Source: Bacillota bacterium
GTDB taxonomy: Bacteria; Bacillota; Clostridia; DSM-8532
Reading direction: 5' to 3'
DNA: 64,000 nt
Assembly (NCBI GenBank): GCA_023415825.1
Contig: JAEZJF010000018.1
Coordinates: 186,001 to 250,000, forward strand
Shown here: piece by piece, positions 34,754 to 44,034 of the stretch
Layout: each line of letters starts with the position of its first letter
Numbering within the stretch: position 1 is the first letter of the stretch
Made by a program: the position numbers and the translations under genes
The notes under the pieces: generated by a model
What the model was told of the DNA's origin: nothing
Database searches by the model: none
Seen by the model: the letters and a program-made list of their open reading frames with translations, nothing else

Positions 34754-36055
34754 ATGTTACAAGGAGTTCTGATTATTGTTGTTTTTGTCATTATTGCGGC
34801 GCTGATGATGACAAAAAAAATCCCCACACTTCTTGCACTTCCGTTAATGGGCATCATCATTTGTATGATTGCCGGTGTTCCTGCCGTAGGCAACGATGCC
34901 GACGGAAAAGCCATAGGTTGGCTTCAGACTGTTGTGGAAGCCGGCACGGTACGTATGGGACCGGCTATTATGGCAGTTATCTTTGGCGCATGGCTGGGCC
35001 AGCTTATGAACAAAACAGGAGTTACCGAAACTATTATCAAGAAGAGCGCGGAGCTCGGCGGTGACCGTCCATTGATCGTCACCCTGGTCATGGTTGTGGC
35101 TTGTGCTATTCTATTCACCACCTTGAGCGGTTTGGGTTCCATCATTATGGTGGGCTCCATCGTATTGCCCATTTTGATTTCGGTTGGCGTTCCCGCAATG
35201 AGCGCAGCCAGTATCTTCCTGATGGCTTTCACCACCGGACTTACCTTTAATATAGCCAACTGGACGACCTACTCAACGATCTTTAATCTTCCTATTGATA
35301 ATATTCGCAACTTTGAAGTTTACTTATTAGTTGCAACCGCCCTTGCTACCCTGGTATTTGTATTTGTTGAATTCAAGCGCAACGGCGTTAAGTTCTCCTT
35401 CTCCGCGCCTGTAAGCGAGAACACCGAAACCCGCCAATTGTCAGGAATTACCGGTGTTTTTGCAATGCTTACCCCACTTGTCCCGATTGCATTGGTAGCC
35501 TTCTTTAAGGTTCCCGTTGTACCGGCCTTTCTTGCAGGCATTTTATGGATTTTGCTCTTTACCTCCAAGAGCTTCAGCAAGGCCATGAACCTGCTTGTTA
35601 AAACCTGCTACGATGGTATTACCGACGGAGCTCCCGCTATCATACTGATGATCGGAATCGGTATTCTGTATCTGGCTGTAACCCATGGAATGGTAAAAGC
35701 TGTTCTGAACCCCTTCCTGCTTGAGGTTGTTCCCTCCAGCCGTATTTTGTTTATTATCTTCTTCAGCGTACTGGCACCGCTTTCACTGTACCGTGGTCCC
35801 ATGAACCTGTTTGGCCTAGGTTCAGGCATTGCTGCTCTTGTCATTGGCCTTGGCACTTTGTCCCCTCTCTCCGTTATGGGTGCTTTCCTTGCTGCAGAGC
35901 GCATCCAGGGGTGCGGTGACCCCACCAACACCCAGAATGTATGGACCGCTAATTTTGCAGAAGTCGATGTTAACTCAATTACGAAAAAGCTTCTGCCCTA
36001 TTTGTGGATCATCGCGGTTATCGGTGTTGTCCTTTCAGGTATTCTGTATTTCTAA
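34754..36055 (+). CDS. IT-superfamily (GntP/CitM-like) transporter
   Basis: 433 residues with about 11-12 hydrophobic helices. Repeated features such as MGPAIMAVIFGAWLGQLMNKTG and the second-half SLYRGPMNLFGLGSGI fit anion/ion-transporter superfamily carriers for gluconate, citrate or similar organic acids. I chose the ATG at 34754 because AAGGAG lies seven bases upstream; two earlier in-frame starts are poorly placed. It probably imports the substrate of the HyuA / FAD oxidoreductase cluster. Confidence 0.78.
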   Translation: MLQGVLIIVVFVIIAALMMTKKIPTLLALPLMGIIICMIAGVPAVGNDADGKAIGWLQTVVEAGTVRMGPAIMAVIFGAWLGQLMNKTGVTETIIKKSAELGGDRPLIVTLVMVVACAILFTTLSGLGSIIMVGSIVLPILISVGVPAMSAASIFLMAFTTGLTFNIANWTTYSTIFNLPIDNIRNFEVYLLVATALATLVFVFVEFKRNGVKFSFSAPVSENTETRQLSGITGVFAMLTPLVPIALVAFFKVPVVPAFLAGILWILLFTSKSFSKAMNLLVKTCYDGITDGAPAIILMIGIGILYLAVTHGMVKAVLNPFLLEVVPSSRILFIIFFSVLAPLSLYRGPMNLFGLGSGIAALVIGLGTLSPLSVMGAFLAAERIQGCGDPTNTQNVWTANFAEVDVNSITKKLLPYLWIIAVIGVVLSGILYF

Positions 36056-36073
36056 AATGAGTGAAACAGGCTG

Positions 36074-36102
36074 GGAAAGGGCGTTGCTAAAGCGCCCTTT
36101 CC
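36074..36102 (+). terminator. Hairpin after the transporter gene
   Basis: GGAAAGGGCG / CGCCCTTTCC stem 18 bases after the stop at 36055, without a T-run. It overlaps a second possible hairpin (36101-36157). Confidence 0.6.
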
Positions 36103-36157
36103 ACAATCCAGCCAAGCAAAATGTCGACCTTTGCCGTTTTGTTTAGTCGGATTGTGG
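36101..36157 (+). promoter_or_regulatory. Alternative hairpin upstream of hyuA-like gene
   Basis: CCACAATCC (36101-36109) pairs with GGATTGTGG (36149-36157). Its left arm shares two bases with the hairpin at 36074-36102, so the two compete at the edge. It ends 42 bases before the HyuA start. Confidence 0.4.
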
Positions 36158-36199
36158 AACAATATAACTGCATGATAATAGACTTAGGAGGCTATAACT

Positions 36200-38350
36200 A
36201 TGAAAGTTCGCATAGGCATTGATGTTGGTGGTACCTTTACCGACGCCGTTGCCATAAACAACGATACCTTTGAAGTCATTGGTTCGGTAAAAGTGCCTAC
36301 CACACATGATGCACAGGAAGGCGTAGCCGCAGGCATTGTGGAAGCGCTCCATAAAATAATGGAAGATTGCCGCATTCAACCCGATGACGTTATTTTTATC
36401 GCCCACGGCACCACCCAGGCTACCAATGCACTGCTGGAAGGGGACGTGGCACCCGTTGGCATCATCGCCATGGGAAGGGGACTCGAAGGATTCAAAGCCA
36501 AAAATGATACCGCTATTGGTGATATTCCTTTGACAGAAAGCAAAAGCCTTACATCCCAGCATGTTTTTGTGGATACTTCAGCTCAACAGGATTTGGAGGC
36601 TTTAGTAAAAGACGCAGTAAAAAAACTTCAGGAGAAGGGTGCTGCCACCTTTGTAGCTGCCGAGGCCTTTAGTGTGGATGATCCTACCAACGAGAATTTA
36701 GCGTTGTCGGTATGCACCGGCATGGAACTTCCTGCAACCGCCACTAATGATATTTCGAAGCTCTACGGGTTAAAAATTCGCACCCGTACCGCTGTTATAA
36801 ACGCCAGTATTATGCCCAAGATGCTTGAAGCTGCCACCATGACGGAACAAAGCATTCGTAATGCCAATATTACCAGCCCATTAATGGTTATGCGCTGCGA
36901 CGGCGGTGTCATGACGGTGGACGAAGTTCGTGGACGTCCAATTCTGACTATTTTATCCGGCCCAGCCGCAGGTGTAGCCGGCGCTTTGATGTACGAAAAG
37001 CTCACCGACGGCATATTCTTTGAAGTTGGCGGCACCTCTACCGATATATCCTGTGTCAAAGACGGTAAGGTCATGATCCAATACGCCGAGGTGGGCGGTC
37101 ACAAGACCTACTTAAACAGTCTGGATGTGCGTACTGTGGGTATCGGCGGCGGCAGTATGGTACAGCTTAAAAACGGTAAAGCGGTGGATACCGGCCCTAG
37201 AAGCGCGCATATCGCAGGACTTAAATACGAAGTCTATTCCAAGGCCGAAGACATTATCGAGCCAAAGCTCATCAGCATACAACCCACGTCCACCGACCCC
37301 GAGTATGCCTGCATTGTCTGCTCCAATGGTGTGCGTGTGGCCCTGACTATGGCAGGTGCCGCGAATATTGCAGGCTATGTACATGCGGAGGATTACGCCT
37401 TTGGCAATATCGAAGCCGCAAAAAAAGCCTGGAAGCCTTTAGCCGATAGTATGGGCATAAGCGTTGAACAGGCTGCAGAAAAAGTTCTTGCCTTTGCTGC
37501 AGTAAAAAATGGCAAGGTGGTAGCCCAATTACTTAAGGACTACAATATGGATCCCCGTACTACCTTATTTGTGGGCGGCGGAGGCGGTGCAGCCAGCGTG
37601 GTTCCGCATCTGGCCAAAACCATGGGGCATCGTCATCGCATCGCTCATCTCGCGCCCGTTATTTCAACCATCGGTGTGGCACTGGCCATGGTGCGCGATA
37701 TGGTTGAACGCAGCGTTCCCAATCCCACCGACGAGGATATTATAAGCGTTCGGCGCGAAGCTGAAATGAAGGCCATAAAAAATGGTGCCGCTCCCGGAAG
37801 TGTGGAAGTCAGTGTGGAAGTGGATACACAGCGCAATGTCATCCGAGCCATTGCAGTAGGTGCTACTGAGCTTCGCAGCAAGAATCTCATGGAGCGAAAG
37901 CTGTCAAAGGAAGAGTTGCTCAAAATTGTTGGAGATAACCTGGATGTTAAACCGTCCGACCTGAAAATTGCCGCACAGAATGGCGCTATGTTTGCAGTGC
38001 AATATAACTCCGTACAAGCCAAGCTGTTCGGACTGTTGAAAAGAAGAACCACACCGCTGCGCCTTATTGATGAAGAAGGCATTATCCGGCTGCAGAAGAA
38101 CAACGCTTGGGTGCGCCAATCTTCTGTGGGTGCCTGGCAAAAAGACGCATCGTTTCTGCTGGAGGAGCTCACCATTTACAATGACGGAGGCGTTAACCTG
38201 CCCAATATCTACGTGGTTCTGGGTAAGCGCATCATCGACCTGTCCGGATTGTCGAGCGATACGCAGATATTTAGTCTTGGCAATGTGGAACTGGCCGGGT
38301 ACCCTGAAAATGAACCGGTTATTGTAGCCGCTACCAAGCGTCTGGACTGA
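36200..38350 (+). CDS. HyuA-type hydantoinase/oxoprolinase family protein
   Basis: 716 residues. RIGIDVGGTFTDAVAI at the N-terminus and FIAHGTTQATNALLEG near residue 75 are the acetate/sugar-kinase-type ATP motifs of HyuA / acetone carboxylase beta proteins; FEVGGTSTDIS near 275 is the second glycine-rich motif. These subunits couple ATP hydrolysis to opening a lactam or imide ring or to carboxylation, normally with a HyuB subunit. No HyuB is encoded nearby. AGGAGG precedes the ATG. Confidence 0.92.
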   Translation: MKVRIGIDVGGTFTDAVAINNDTFEVIGSVKVPTTHDAQEGVAAGIVEALHKIMEDCRIQPDDVIFIAHGTTQATNALLEGDVAPVGIIAMGRGLEGFKAKNDTAIGDIPLTESKSLTSQHVFVDTSAQQDLEALVKDAVKKLQEKGAATFVAAEAFSVDDPTNENLALSVCTGMELPATATNDISKLYGLKIRTRTAVINASIMPKMLEAATMTEQSIRNANITSPLMVMRCDGGVMTVDEVRGRPILTILSGPAAGVAGALMYEKLTDGIFFEVGGTSTDISCVKDGKVMIQYAEVGGHKTYLNSLDVRTVGIGGGSMVQLKNGKAVDTGPRSAHIAGLKYEVYSKAEDIIEPKLISIQPTSTDPEYACIVCSNGVRVALTMAGAANIAGYVHAEDYAFGNIEAAKKAWKPLADSMGISVEQAAEKVLAFAAVKNGKVVAQLLKDYNMDPRTTLFVGGGGGAASVVPHLAKTMGHRHRIAHLAPVISTIGVALAMVRDMVERSVPNPTDEDIISVRREAEMKAIKNGAAPGSVEVSVEVDTQRNVIRAIAVGATELRSKNLMERKLSKEELLKIVGDNLDVKPSDLKIAAQNGAMFAVQYNSVQAKLFGLLKRRTTPLRLIDEEGIIRLQKNNAWVRQSSVGAWQKDASFLLEELTIYNDGGVNLPNIYVVLGKRIIDLSGLSSDTQIFSLGNVELAGYPENEPVIVAATKRLD

Positions 38351-38397
38351 TCAGCATAGAATTTATTGACAAGGTTTTCGAAAGAAGGAGATGGATT

Positions 38398-38955
38398 ATG
38401 GCAGTTGCTTCACTCCCCTTTCCAAGCAAAGACTTGGCATATAAAGAACTATCCTACGATTTGTGCTATGTCAAAATTCCCGAAACCGACCGGGAGCCTA
38501 TTGTGGAAGCCGCCTGGCAGAAAGGGGCAAATGCTGCTAAAGAGATTTTCAGGGCTTATAACGGGCTCACGGATTTTATCGATATCGCTATGCAAAGCGG
38601 CCTTACCATTGAAAAAAAAGACATCGACTATGTGGTGGGAGACCGCCGGTATTTCAGTGACTATATTTCAGGCAAAAAGCTTCTTATTTTATACCTTCGC
38701 TCAATTGCTTTATGGGCCGAAAATTACGAACTGGATCTGGATACTGCCATTAACATAATAGTCAGCCATGAATTCTTTCATTTTCTAGAATGGACATCTT
38801 TGGGGCTTACTAGTAGAGACTATAAAGTTCCCATGCTCTCCATAGGAAAATTAAAGCTTGGCAAGACGGGTATCCGCGCCCTCAGTGAAATTGGTGCTCA
38901 CGGCTTTGCGCACACCTATCACGGGCTTGCCGCACAAAAGGAGGATTTATTATGA
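38398..38955 (+). CDS. Small HExxH zincin-like protein of unknown function
   Basis: 185 residues, no signal peptide. VSHEFFHFLEW (His124, Glu125, His128) is an HExxH zinc motif, and SEIGAHGFAH (Glu164) may supply the third ligand, as in gluzincins. I do not recognise a named family. GAAGGAG precedes the ATG and the stop overlaps the next start in ATGA, so it is coupled to the FAD oxidoreductase. A metal-dependent hydrolase for the pathway intermediate is possible. Confidence 0.7.
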   Translation: MAVASLPFPSKDLAYKELSYDLCYVKIPETDREPIVEAAWQKGANAAKEIFRAYNGLTDFIDIAMQSGLTIEKKDIDYVVGDRRYFSDYISGKKLLILYLRSIALWAENYELDLDTAINIIVSHEFFHFLEWTSLGLTSRDYKVPMLSIGKLKLGKTGIRALSEIGAHGFAHTYHGLAAQKEDLL

Positions 38956-40325
38956 ATAACCAGTTATCGTATGATGTTGTTGTCATTGGTGGCGGACCTG
39001 CCGGTGTAACCGCAGCTATTGCCGCCGCCCGTCGTGGCGCGAAGACCCTGCTGGTGGAGCAGTATGGCTGTCTTGGCGGCACACTTACCATGGCCGGAAC
39101 CGGTCCCCAAATGACCTTTCACGCGGGAAAAGTCCAGGTGGTGAAGGGAATTCCCGATGAAATTGTACAGCGCATGGTCAGCCTGGGGTTTTCGCCGGGC
39201 CATATGGATGATGCCGTAGGCTATGCCAGCAGCATCACTCCTTTCGACGTGGAAGGCCTCAAATTTGTGATGGAAACCATGGCTGTAGAAGCAGGTGTGA
39301 CCTTGCTCTATTACACCACTTACACGGGCTGTACGGTAAACGACCGCAAAATCACATCAGTAAACCTGTTTTCAAAAAGCGGGAGCTTTAAGGTGGAAGC
39401 CAAGGTTTTCATAGATGCTTCTGCCGACGCCGATCTGGCCACACACGCAGGAGTCAGCAGCGTTTACGGCCGGGAAAAGGATACTCTGGCTCAACCCATG
39501 ACCATGAATATGAGAGTGAACGGTGTTGACCGTGACCGTCTTATGGACTATATCACAACCCATCAGGAAGATATGTACGCCCCCACGCCCTTTGACAGGC
39601 TAAAGGAATTGCCCCGTTGCGGTATTTCAGGTGCTTACTCGGTTATAAAGCTTGCCCGTGAAAAGGGTGATTTTGATATTGAACGGGATATGGTTCTGTG
39701 CTTCGAAACCAATATCAAAGGCCAATTTATTGTTAATATGAGCCGAGTCACCCGACATAGCGCCCTCGATCCCTATGAGCTCACCAAAGCCACAGTTGAA
39801 GGGCGAAAGCAGGCGCATAAGATTGCGGCTTTTCTGAAAAAATACATTCCCGGGTTTGAAAACTGTTATATCATTTCAACGGGCCCCAATATTGGAATAC
39901 GTGAAAGCCGGAAAATTAACGGCGTTTACAAGCTTACTGCAGACGATCTTTTAAGCAACCGTATGTTCCCCGACGCCATTGCCATGGGAGGTTATCCTAT
40001 TGATATCCACTCGCCTGACGGCGAAGCCATGACCCATCGCTTCTTAACACCCGGAAGCTGGTACTCCATTCCTTACCGCAGTGTTATTGCCGGGGAAATA
40101 GATAACCTTTTGGTTACCGGACGCTGCCTTAGCGCCACTCATGAAGCCTGTGCCGCAGTACGTGTTACTCCCATTGTCATGGCGATCAGCCAGGGGGCAG
40201 GAACCGCTGCAGCTTTAGCTGCGGCAACCAGTAGTCCGGTCCAGGATGTGAGTACGGATTTATTGAGAAAGCAGCTTGTGGAGGATAGCGTATTTTTAGA
40301 GGAGTTCTCTTCTGTTAATTCATAA
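38952..40325 (+). CDS. FAD-dependent oxidoreductase (FAD_oxidored family)
   Basis: 457 residues. The N-terminal VVVIGGGPAGVTAA (Gly13-Gly18) is the FAD Rossmann motif; VEQYGCLGGTLTMAGTG follows, and LLVTGRCLSATHEACAAVR near the C-end is the family's second FAD contact. These enzymes reduce or oxidise small organic substrates. It overlaps the zincin-like gene and ends the cluster. A hairpin (40335-40373) lies after its stop. Confidence 0.9.
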   Translation: MNNQLSYDVVVIGGGPAGVTAAIAAARRGAKTLLVEQYGCLGGTLTMAGTGPQMTFHAGKVQVVKGIPDEIVQRMVSLGFSPGHMDDAVGYASSITPFDVEGLKFVMETMAVEAGVTLLYYTTYTGCTVNDRKITSVNLFSKSGSFKVEAKVFIDASADADLATHAGVSSVYGREKDTLAQPMTMNMRVNGVDRDRLMDYITTHQEDMYAPTPFDRLKELPRCGISGAYSVIKLAREKGDFDIERDMVLCFETNIKGQFIVNMSRVTRHSALDPYELTKATVEGRKQAHKIAAFLKKYIPGFENCYIISTGPNIGIRESRKINGVYKLTADDLLSNRMFPDAIAMGGYPIDIHSPDGEAMTHRFLTPGSWYSIPYRSVIAGEIDNLLVTGRCLSATHEACAAVRVTPIVMAISQGAGTAAALAAATSSPVQDVSTDLLRKQLVEDSVFLEEFSSVNS

Positions 40326-40334
40326 ACACTTTGA

Positions 40335-40373
40335 TGCTCATCAGGGCCTTTCTGACCCAGGTCCTGATGAGCA
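40335..40373. terminator. Bidirectional terminator-like hairpin
   Basis: TGCTCATCAGG / CCTGATGAGCA stem with a 17-base loop, between the convergent FAD oxidoreductase and GH5 genes. It overlaps the direct-repeat copy at 40347. Confidence 0.7.
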
Positions 40374-40387
40374 TATCCCATTGAATC
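40347..40387 (+). repeat. Direct repeat, left copy
   Basis: 41 bp beginning CCTTTCTGACCCAGGTCCTG, nearly identical to 49109-49148 (one substitution and one single-base indel). It lies just after the stop of the GH5 gene. Confidence 0.85.
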
Positions 40388-40394
40388 CCACGCA

Positions 40395-42026
40395 TCACTT
40401 GGAAAGGAGTGAAATGGCATTCAGCTTTATTTTCCCACCTTTGACAAAGACCTTAAACCTGGAGCTTTCGGAAGGAATCAGTTTGTCAATAAGGATTTCC
40501 TGATACCCAAGACTGTCTGCAGGCCTAAGCTCCTTTATTTCAGAAGCATCCTGACAAACTGTGATTAAAGCATCCTTGCTTGAAGAAAGCTCCAATTTCA
40601 ACTTACAGCCAGCCTCTATACGCTCAAAAGTATAAGCCGCATACTCATTCATCTCCATTTCAAGGGTCAACCCATCCCATCCACAGTCAAAGAAGAAGCG
40701 CTTGTCCATGGGTTCGTCGGATAAAGCAGCAATAGCCATTCCCGTTTCAGTCTGATATCCGTAGACATTGCCTTCGCTTCTTAATCCGCTGAAAGAAACC
40801 CCCTTACCGGGAAGCAGATCAAAATCGGTACCGCGGACACGGCAACCCGGATATCTGAATACGTGCTTATTCACAGCCTCATTCTTAACACAGTTTTCAA
40901 GCTTCATATTTTCCAAGTACTGATCCAGTATGGTCTGTGCTTCCTCATAGGAAGGCCTGGGCCCGCCTTGGGTATAGGAAATGATTTTATCCCAGCCGTC
41001 AGGCTTTTTGACAGAGCACGGTGAATTATTACAGTCCATTTTCTTCCATGTCCAAAGATTGTACCCTATCCCCAGTGCGACATTAAGGGGATACATAGCC
41101 GCATACCATTCCAGCACGTTTTCGCCGGTTTCTCCCAGCCACAGCGGTGCATTAAACTTTGTCCGGGCCTCCAGATAAGGCTTTAAGGATTCGATGCCCG
41201 GCATGCAGGCATAACGATGGAAATGGATAATCACATTATCATCGTATTTCTTGTGGAAGACAGCTGTATTGGTTGACCAATGGTGCCCTTCCAGTGATAT
41301 CATGTGTTTTGTGTCAAGCTTGCGGATCTCCGCGATGGCCTCATCATAGAACCTGGCCAGCCTTGGAAGAAGGTAATCCAGATTCTTTCCATCAATAAGC
41401 CCGGGGCGGAGGGGCTCGTTGAGAAGGTCATATCCCCCCACGATCTCACGATCCTTGTACCTGCGAGCCAACTCCCTCCAAATGGCTATCCCCTTATCCC
41501 AGCTGTCTTTGTCTGTGAACAGCCTTGGGAAATCATCCACGGAGTCATCGATATTGTGGCCGGTTTGGCCTCCCGGAGCGCCATGAAGATCGAGAAAAGC
41601 ATAAATATCCCATTTCTCACACCAACCAAGAAACTGATCAATAAGCCGAAACCCGTCCTCTTTCCAAATAATCCCGGGCTCATCCTCCATGATCAAACGC
41701 CAATTTATGGGCAGACGTACCGAGTTATACCCAAGTTCGGCCATATACCGTATATCCGTTTCTGTTGTGTAGTTCTCCCTGAACCTTTTCCAGAAGCCTT
41801 CAGCATATTTGCTGCCTGTTAGCTCCCGGATAACAGTCTCAATATTTCTTGGCCGGTCAAAACGTTTCCCGCCCCCCGAAAGCCACATATATCCTTCGCA
41901 TAGCAACCAGTTGCCAATACCCCAGCCTTTGAGGATAATATCTTCCCCCGCCCCGTTCACAACGGCGGTTCCCTTTGCTTTCAGAAAGCCCTTTACAACG
42001 TTTGGTCCAATCTGTGTCTTCATCAT
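40395..42026 (-). CDS. Glycoside hydrolase family 5 (endoglucanase/mannanase-like)
   Basis: 543 residues without a signal peptide. A TIM barrel (about 20-370) carries the GH5 pair: acid/base Glu204 in YDLLNEPL and nucleophile Glu299 in LWLGETGE; FLDLHGAPG, RLPINW and HFHRYA are further family motifs. A C-terminal beta-rich region (~400-543) may be a sandwich domain. A cytoplasmic GH5 next to an oligosaccharide importer suggests action on imported beta-glucan or mannan fragments. The next-gene gap is 76 bp; GGTGAGG precedes the ATG. Confidence 0.9.
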   Translation of the reverse strand: MMKTQIGPNVVKGFLKAKGTAVVNGAGEDIILKGWGIGNWLLCEGYMWLSGGGKRFDRPRNIETVIRELTGSKYAEGFWKRFRENYTTETDIRYMAELGYNSVRLPINWRLIMEDEPGIIWKEDGFRLIDQFLGWCEKWDIYAFLDLHGAPGGQTGHNIDDSVDDFPRLFTDKDSWDKGIAIWRELARRYKDREIVGGYDLLNEPLRPGLIDGKNLDYLLPRLARFYDEAIAEIRKLDTKHMISLEGHHWSTNTAVFHKKYDDNVIIHFHRYACMPGIESLKPYLEARTKFNAPLWLGETGENVLEWYAAMYPLNVALGIGYNLWTWKKMDCNNSPCSVKKPDGWDKIISYTQGGPRPSYEEAQTILDQYLENMKLENCVKNEAVNKHVFRYPGCRVRGTDFDLLPGKGVSFSGLRSEGNVYGYQTETGMAIAALSDEPMDKRFFFDCGWDGLTLEMEMNEYAAYTFERIEAGCKLKLELSSSKDALITVCQDASEIKELRPADSLGYQEILIDKLIPSESSRFKVFVKGGKIKLNAISLLSK

Positions 42027-42102
42027 TTAATTGCCTCACCTTTTCATTTTTTGTGTTTCTAGAAGTCGTAGAAAGAATCTTGCTTGCTGTATCCTGTGGC
42101 TA

Positions 42103-42987
42103 TCAACCCTTTACTGCTCCTATGGTGATACCCTTGACAAAATGCCGCTGAAAGATGGGATAAACAATCAGAACAGGAAGAGCACCCAGTACAGCTACAG
42201 CCATCTTAATGCCTGTTGACGGCAGGGTGCTTGGGTCCACATTGAGCCCAGCGCTGGCGTTGCTCATCAGGAACTGTGTATCCAAAAGCATCTTATTTAA
42301 AAGAACCTGAATACTGAACATTTTCTCGTTGTTGACATAATATAAGCCGTTAAGCCAGTCGTTCCAGTAAGCCAGTCCAACCAGCAGCGCCAATGTGGAC
42401 AGAATAGGAAGAGACATGGGAAGAACAACCCGTAAAAGAATTCGCACCTCCCCGGCACCGTCAATTCTAGCTGCTTCAATAACTGCATCTGGAACATTGG
42501 TATTAAAGTAGGTCCGCATCATGATGACATTGAAGGCCCCCATCATCAGATTCGGTACAATGAGAGCCCAAAGGGTATTTTTGATATGAAAGGTCTGTGT
42601 CCACATGATATACGTAGGTACAAGTCCGCCATTGAAAAGCATGGTGAAAAAAAGGAAAAATGAAAATATGCTACGGCCTGGCAGATCCTTTCTGGACAGA
42701 GGGTATGCAAACAAAGTAGTCAGAACCAAATTGATGCTAGTTCCTATAACAGTTGTCAATACAGATATTGTATAGCCTTTGATTATCTTTCCTGAATCCA
42801 CAAGAAGATATTTGTAAGCTGAGAAATCAATAACTTCAGGAAAGAAGGAGTATCCATTCCGAATCAGGGAGGTCTCGCCGGTTATAGAGGATACAATAAG
42901 CAGGATAAAGGGCAAAATGCAGAATAGAGCCAACAGAATCATAATGATATGTGCAATGACTTGAAAAGTTTTGTTGGATTCGACCAT
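42103..42987 (-). CDS. Carbohydrate ABC transporter permease, LplC/MalG-type
   Basis: 294 residues, six membrane helices and the EAA motif (EAARIDGAGEVRILLRVVLP). This is the second permease of an LplABC-type (CUT1) importer. The helix LLALFCILPFILLIVSSI near residue 18-35 is typical. It follows the first permease by 20 bp and precedes GH5; no ATPase gene is in the operon. Confidence 0.93.
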   Translation of the reverse strand: MVESNKTFQVIAHIIMILLALFCILPFILLIVSSITGETSLIRNGYSFFPEVIDFSAYKYLLVDSGKIIKGYTISVLTTVIGTSINLVLTTLFAYPLSRKDLPGRSIFSFFLFFTMLFNGGLVPTYIMWTQTFHIKNTLWALIVPNLMMGAFNVIMMRTYFNTNVPDAVIEAARIDGAGEVRILLRVVLPMSLPILSTLALLVGLAYWNDWLNGLYYVNNEKMFSIQVLLNKMLLDTQFLMSNASAGLNVDPSTLPSTGIKMAVAVLGALPVLIVYPIFQRHFVKGITIGAVKG

Positions 42988-43007
42988 TTTTGTTTTATCC
43001 CCCTCCT

Positions 43008-43937
43008 TTAAAAAAGTGCGCTTTCTTCGCTGTATTTCTTTACAACATAATTGGCAGCCACAACGAGAATAAAACCGACCATGGACTGATACAGACCTGC
43101 TGCGGATGACATGCCGATATTATTCAGTTCAATGAGGCCTCTGTAAACATAGGTATCAATCGTATTCGTTGCGTCAATTAGAGGACCGCTGTTCATGGGT
43201 ACTTGATAAAACAGTCCGAAATCGGAGTAGAAAATTCTCCCGATGGCCATAAGCGTCAGAATTGTGATAGTCGGCTTAAGACTGGGAAGCGTAATATGCG
43301 TAACTTGCTGCCAGCGGCTGCACCCGTCAATAACAGCTGCTTCATAATACCCACGGTCAATTCCAACCAGTGTGGCATAATAGATAATACAGTTGTATCC
43401 AAAATACTTCCATATGTTTACTATTATTAAGATAAACGGCCAGTATTTAGGATCCGAATACCAAAAAATCTTACTGAGCCCCAAGGGTTTTAAGATGCTG
43501 TTGTTGATGAATCCTGATTCTGTGCTTAAAAAACCATATACGAGATAGCTCACAACCACGATGGAAATCAGAAAGGGCACCAGTATAACTGTCTGATAAA
43601 GTTTTTTGGCAAGCTCCGAACGGATTTCATATAGAAGAATGGCAACGGTAATGGCAATAGCCGTTCCTAAAACAATAAACAATGCATTGTAACCAATCGT
43701 ATTGCGTGTAATTTTCCAGGCTTCCTTTGTTTTAAACAGGAACTCGAAATTCTTTATTCCAATAAAACGGCTGCCCATAATACCTTTTTGAAAATTGTAC
43801 TGCTTGAAGGCTACGACTATGCCGGACATAGGAATATAATTGTTAATAAACAGGTAGATGGTTCCCGGGAGCAGCATGAGATAAAGCGGAATAAAACGCA
43901 AATAATGTCTGACCCGTTTTTTTAGAACATGGATCAT
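43008..43937 (-). CDS. Carbohydrate ABC transporter permease, LplB-type
   Basis: 309 residues with six membrane helices (first LRFIPLYLMLLPGTIYLFI) and an EAA-type loop (YEAAVIDGCSRWQQVTHITLP). LplB proteins share the FNPxxGIxxAFKxY-like segment, seen here as GIVVAFKQYNFQKG. I chose the ATG at 43935-43937 with GGGGA five bases upstream rather than an earlier in-frame start. It pairs with the LplC-type permease downstream. Confidence 0.92.
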   Translation of the reverse strand: MIHVLKKRVRHYLRFIPLYLMLLPGTIYLFINNYIPMSGIVVAFKQYNFQKGIMGSRFIGIKNFEFLFKTKEAWKITRNTIGYNALFIVLGTAIAITVAILLYEIRSELAKKLYQTVILVPFLISIVVVSYLVYGFLSTESGFINNSILKPLGLSKIFWYSDPKYWPFILIIVNIWKYFGYNCIIYYATLVGIDRGYYEAAVIDGCSRWQQVTHITLPSLKPTITILTLMAIGRIFYSDFGLFYQVPMNSGPLIDATNTIDTYVYRGLIELNNIGMSSAAGLYQSMVGFILVVAANYVVKKYSEESALF

Positions 43938-43974
43938 ATATATCCCCAATCTTTCAGGTGTTGTTTTGATTAGA

Positions 43975-44008
43975 GTGGGCTGCTGCAGCTTCATTTGCAG
44001 CAGCCCAC
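43975..44008 (-). promoter_or_regulatory. Stable intercistronic hairpin after the LplA-type gene
   Basis: GTGGGCTGCTGCA / TGCAGCAGCCCAC, a perfect 13-bp stem 27 bases after the stop of the binding-protein gene and before the permease gene, without a strong T-run. It mirrors the hairpin at 7512-7537 in the other importer operon. Confidence 0.75.
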
Positions 44009-44034
44009 TTGTTCATTCCATGATCAGCCGGCTG

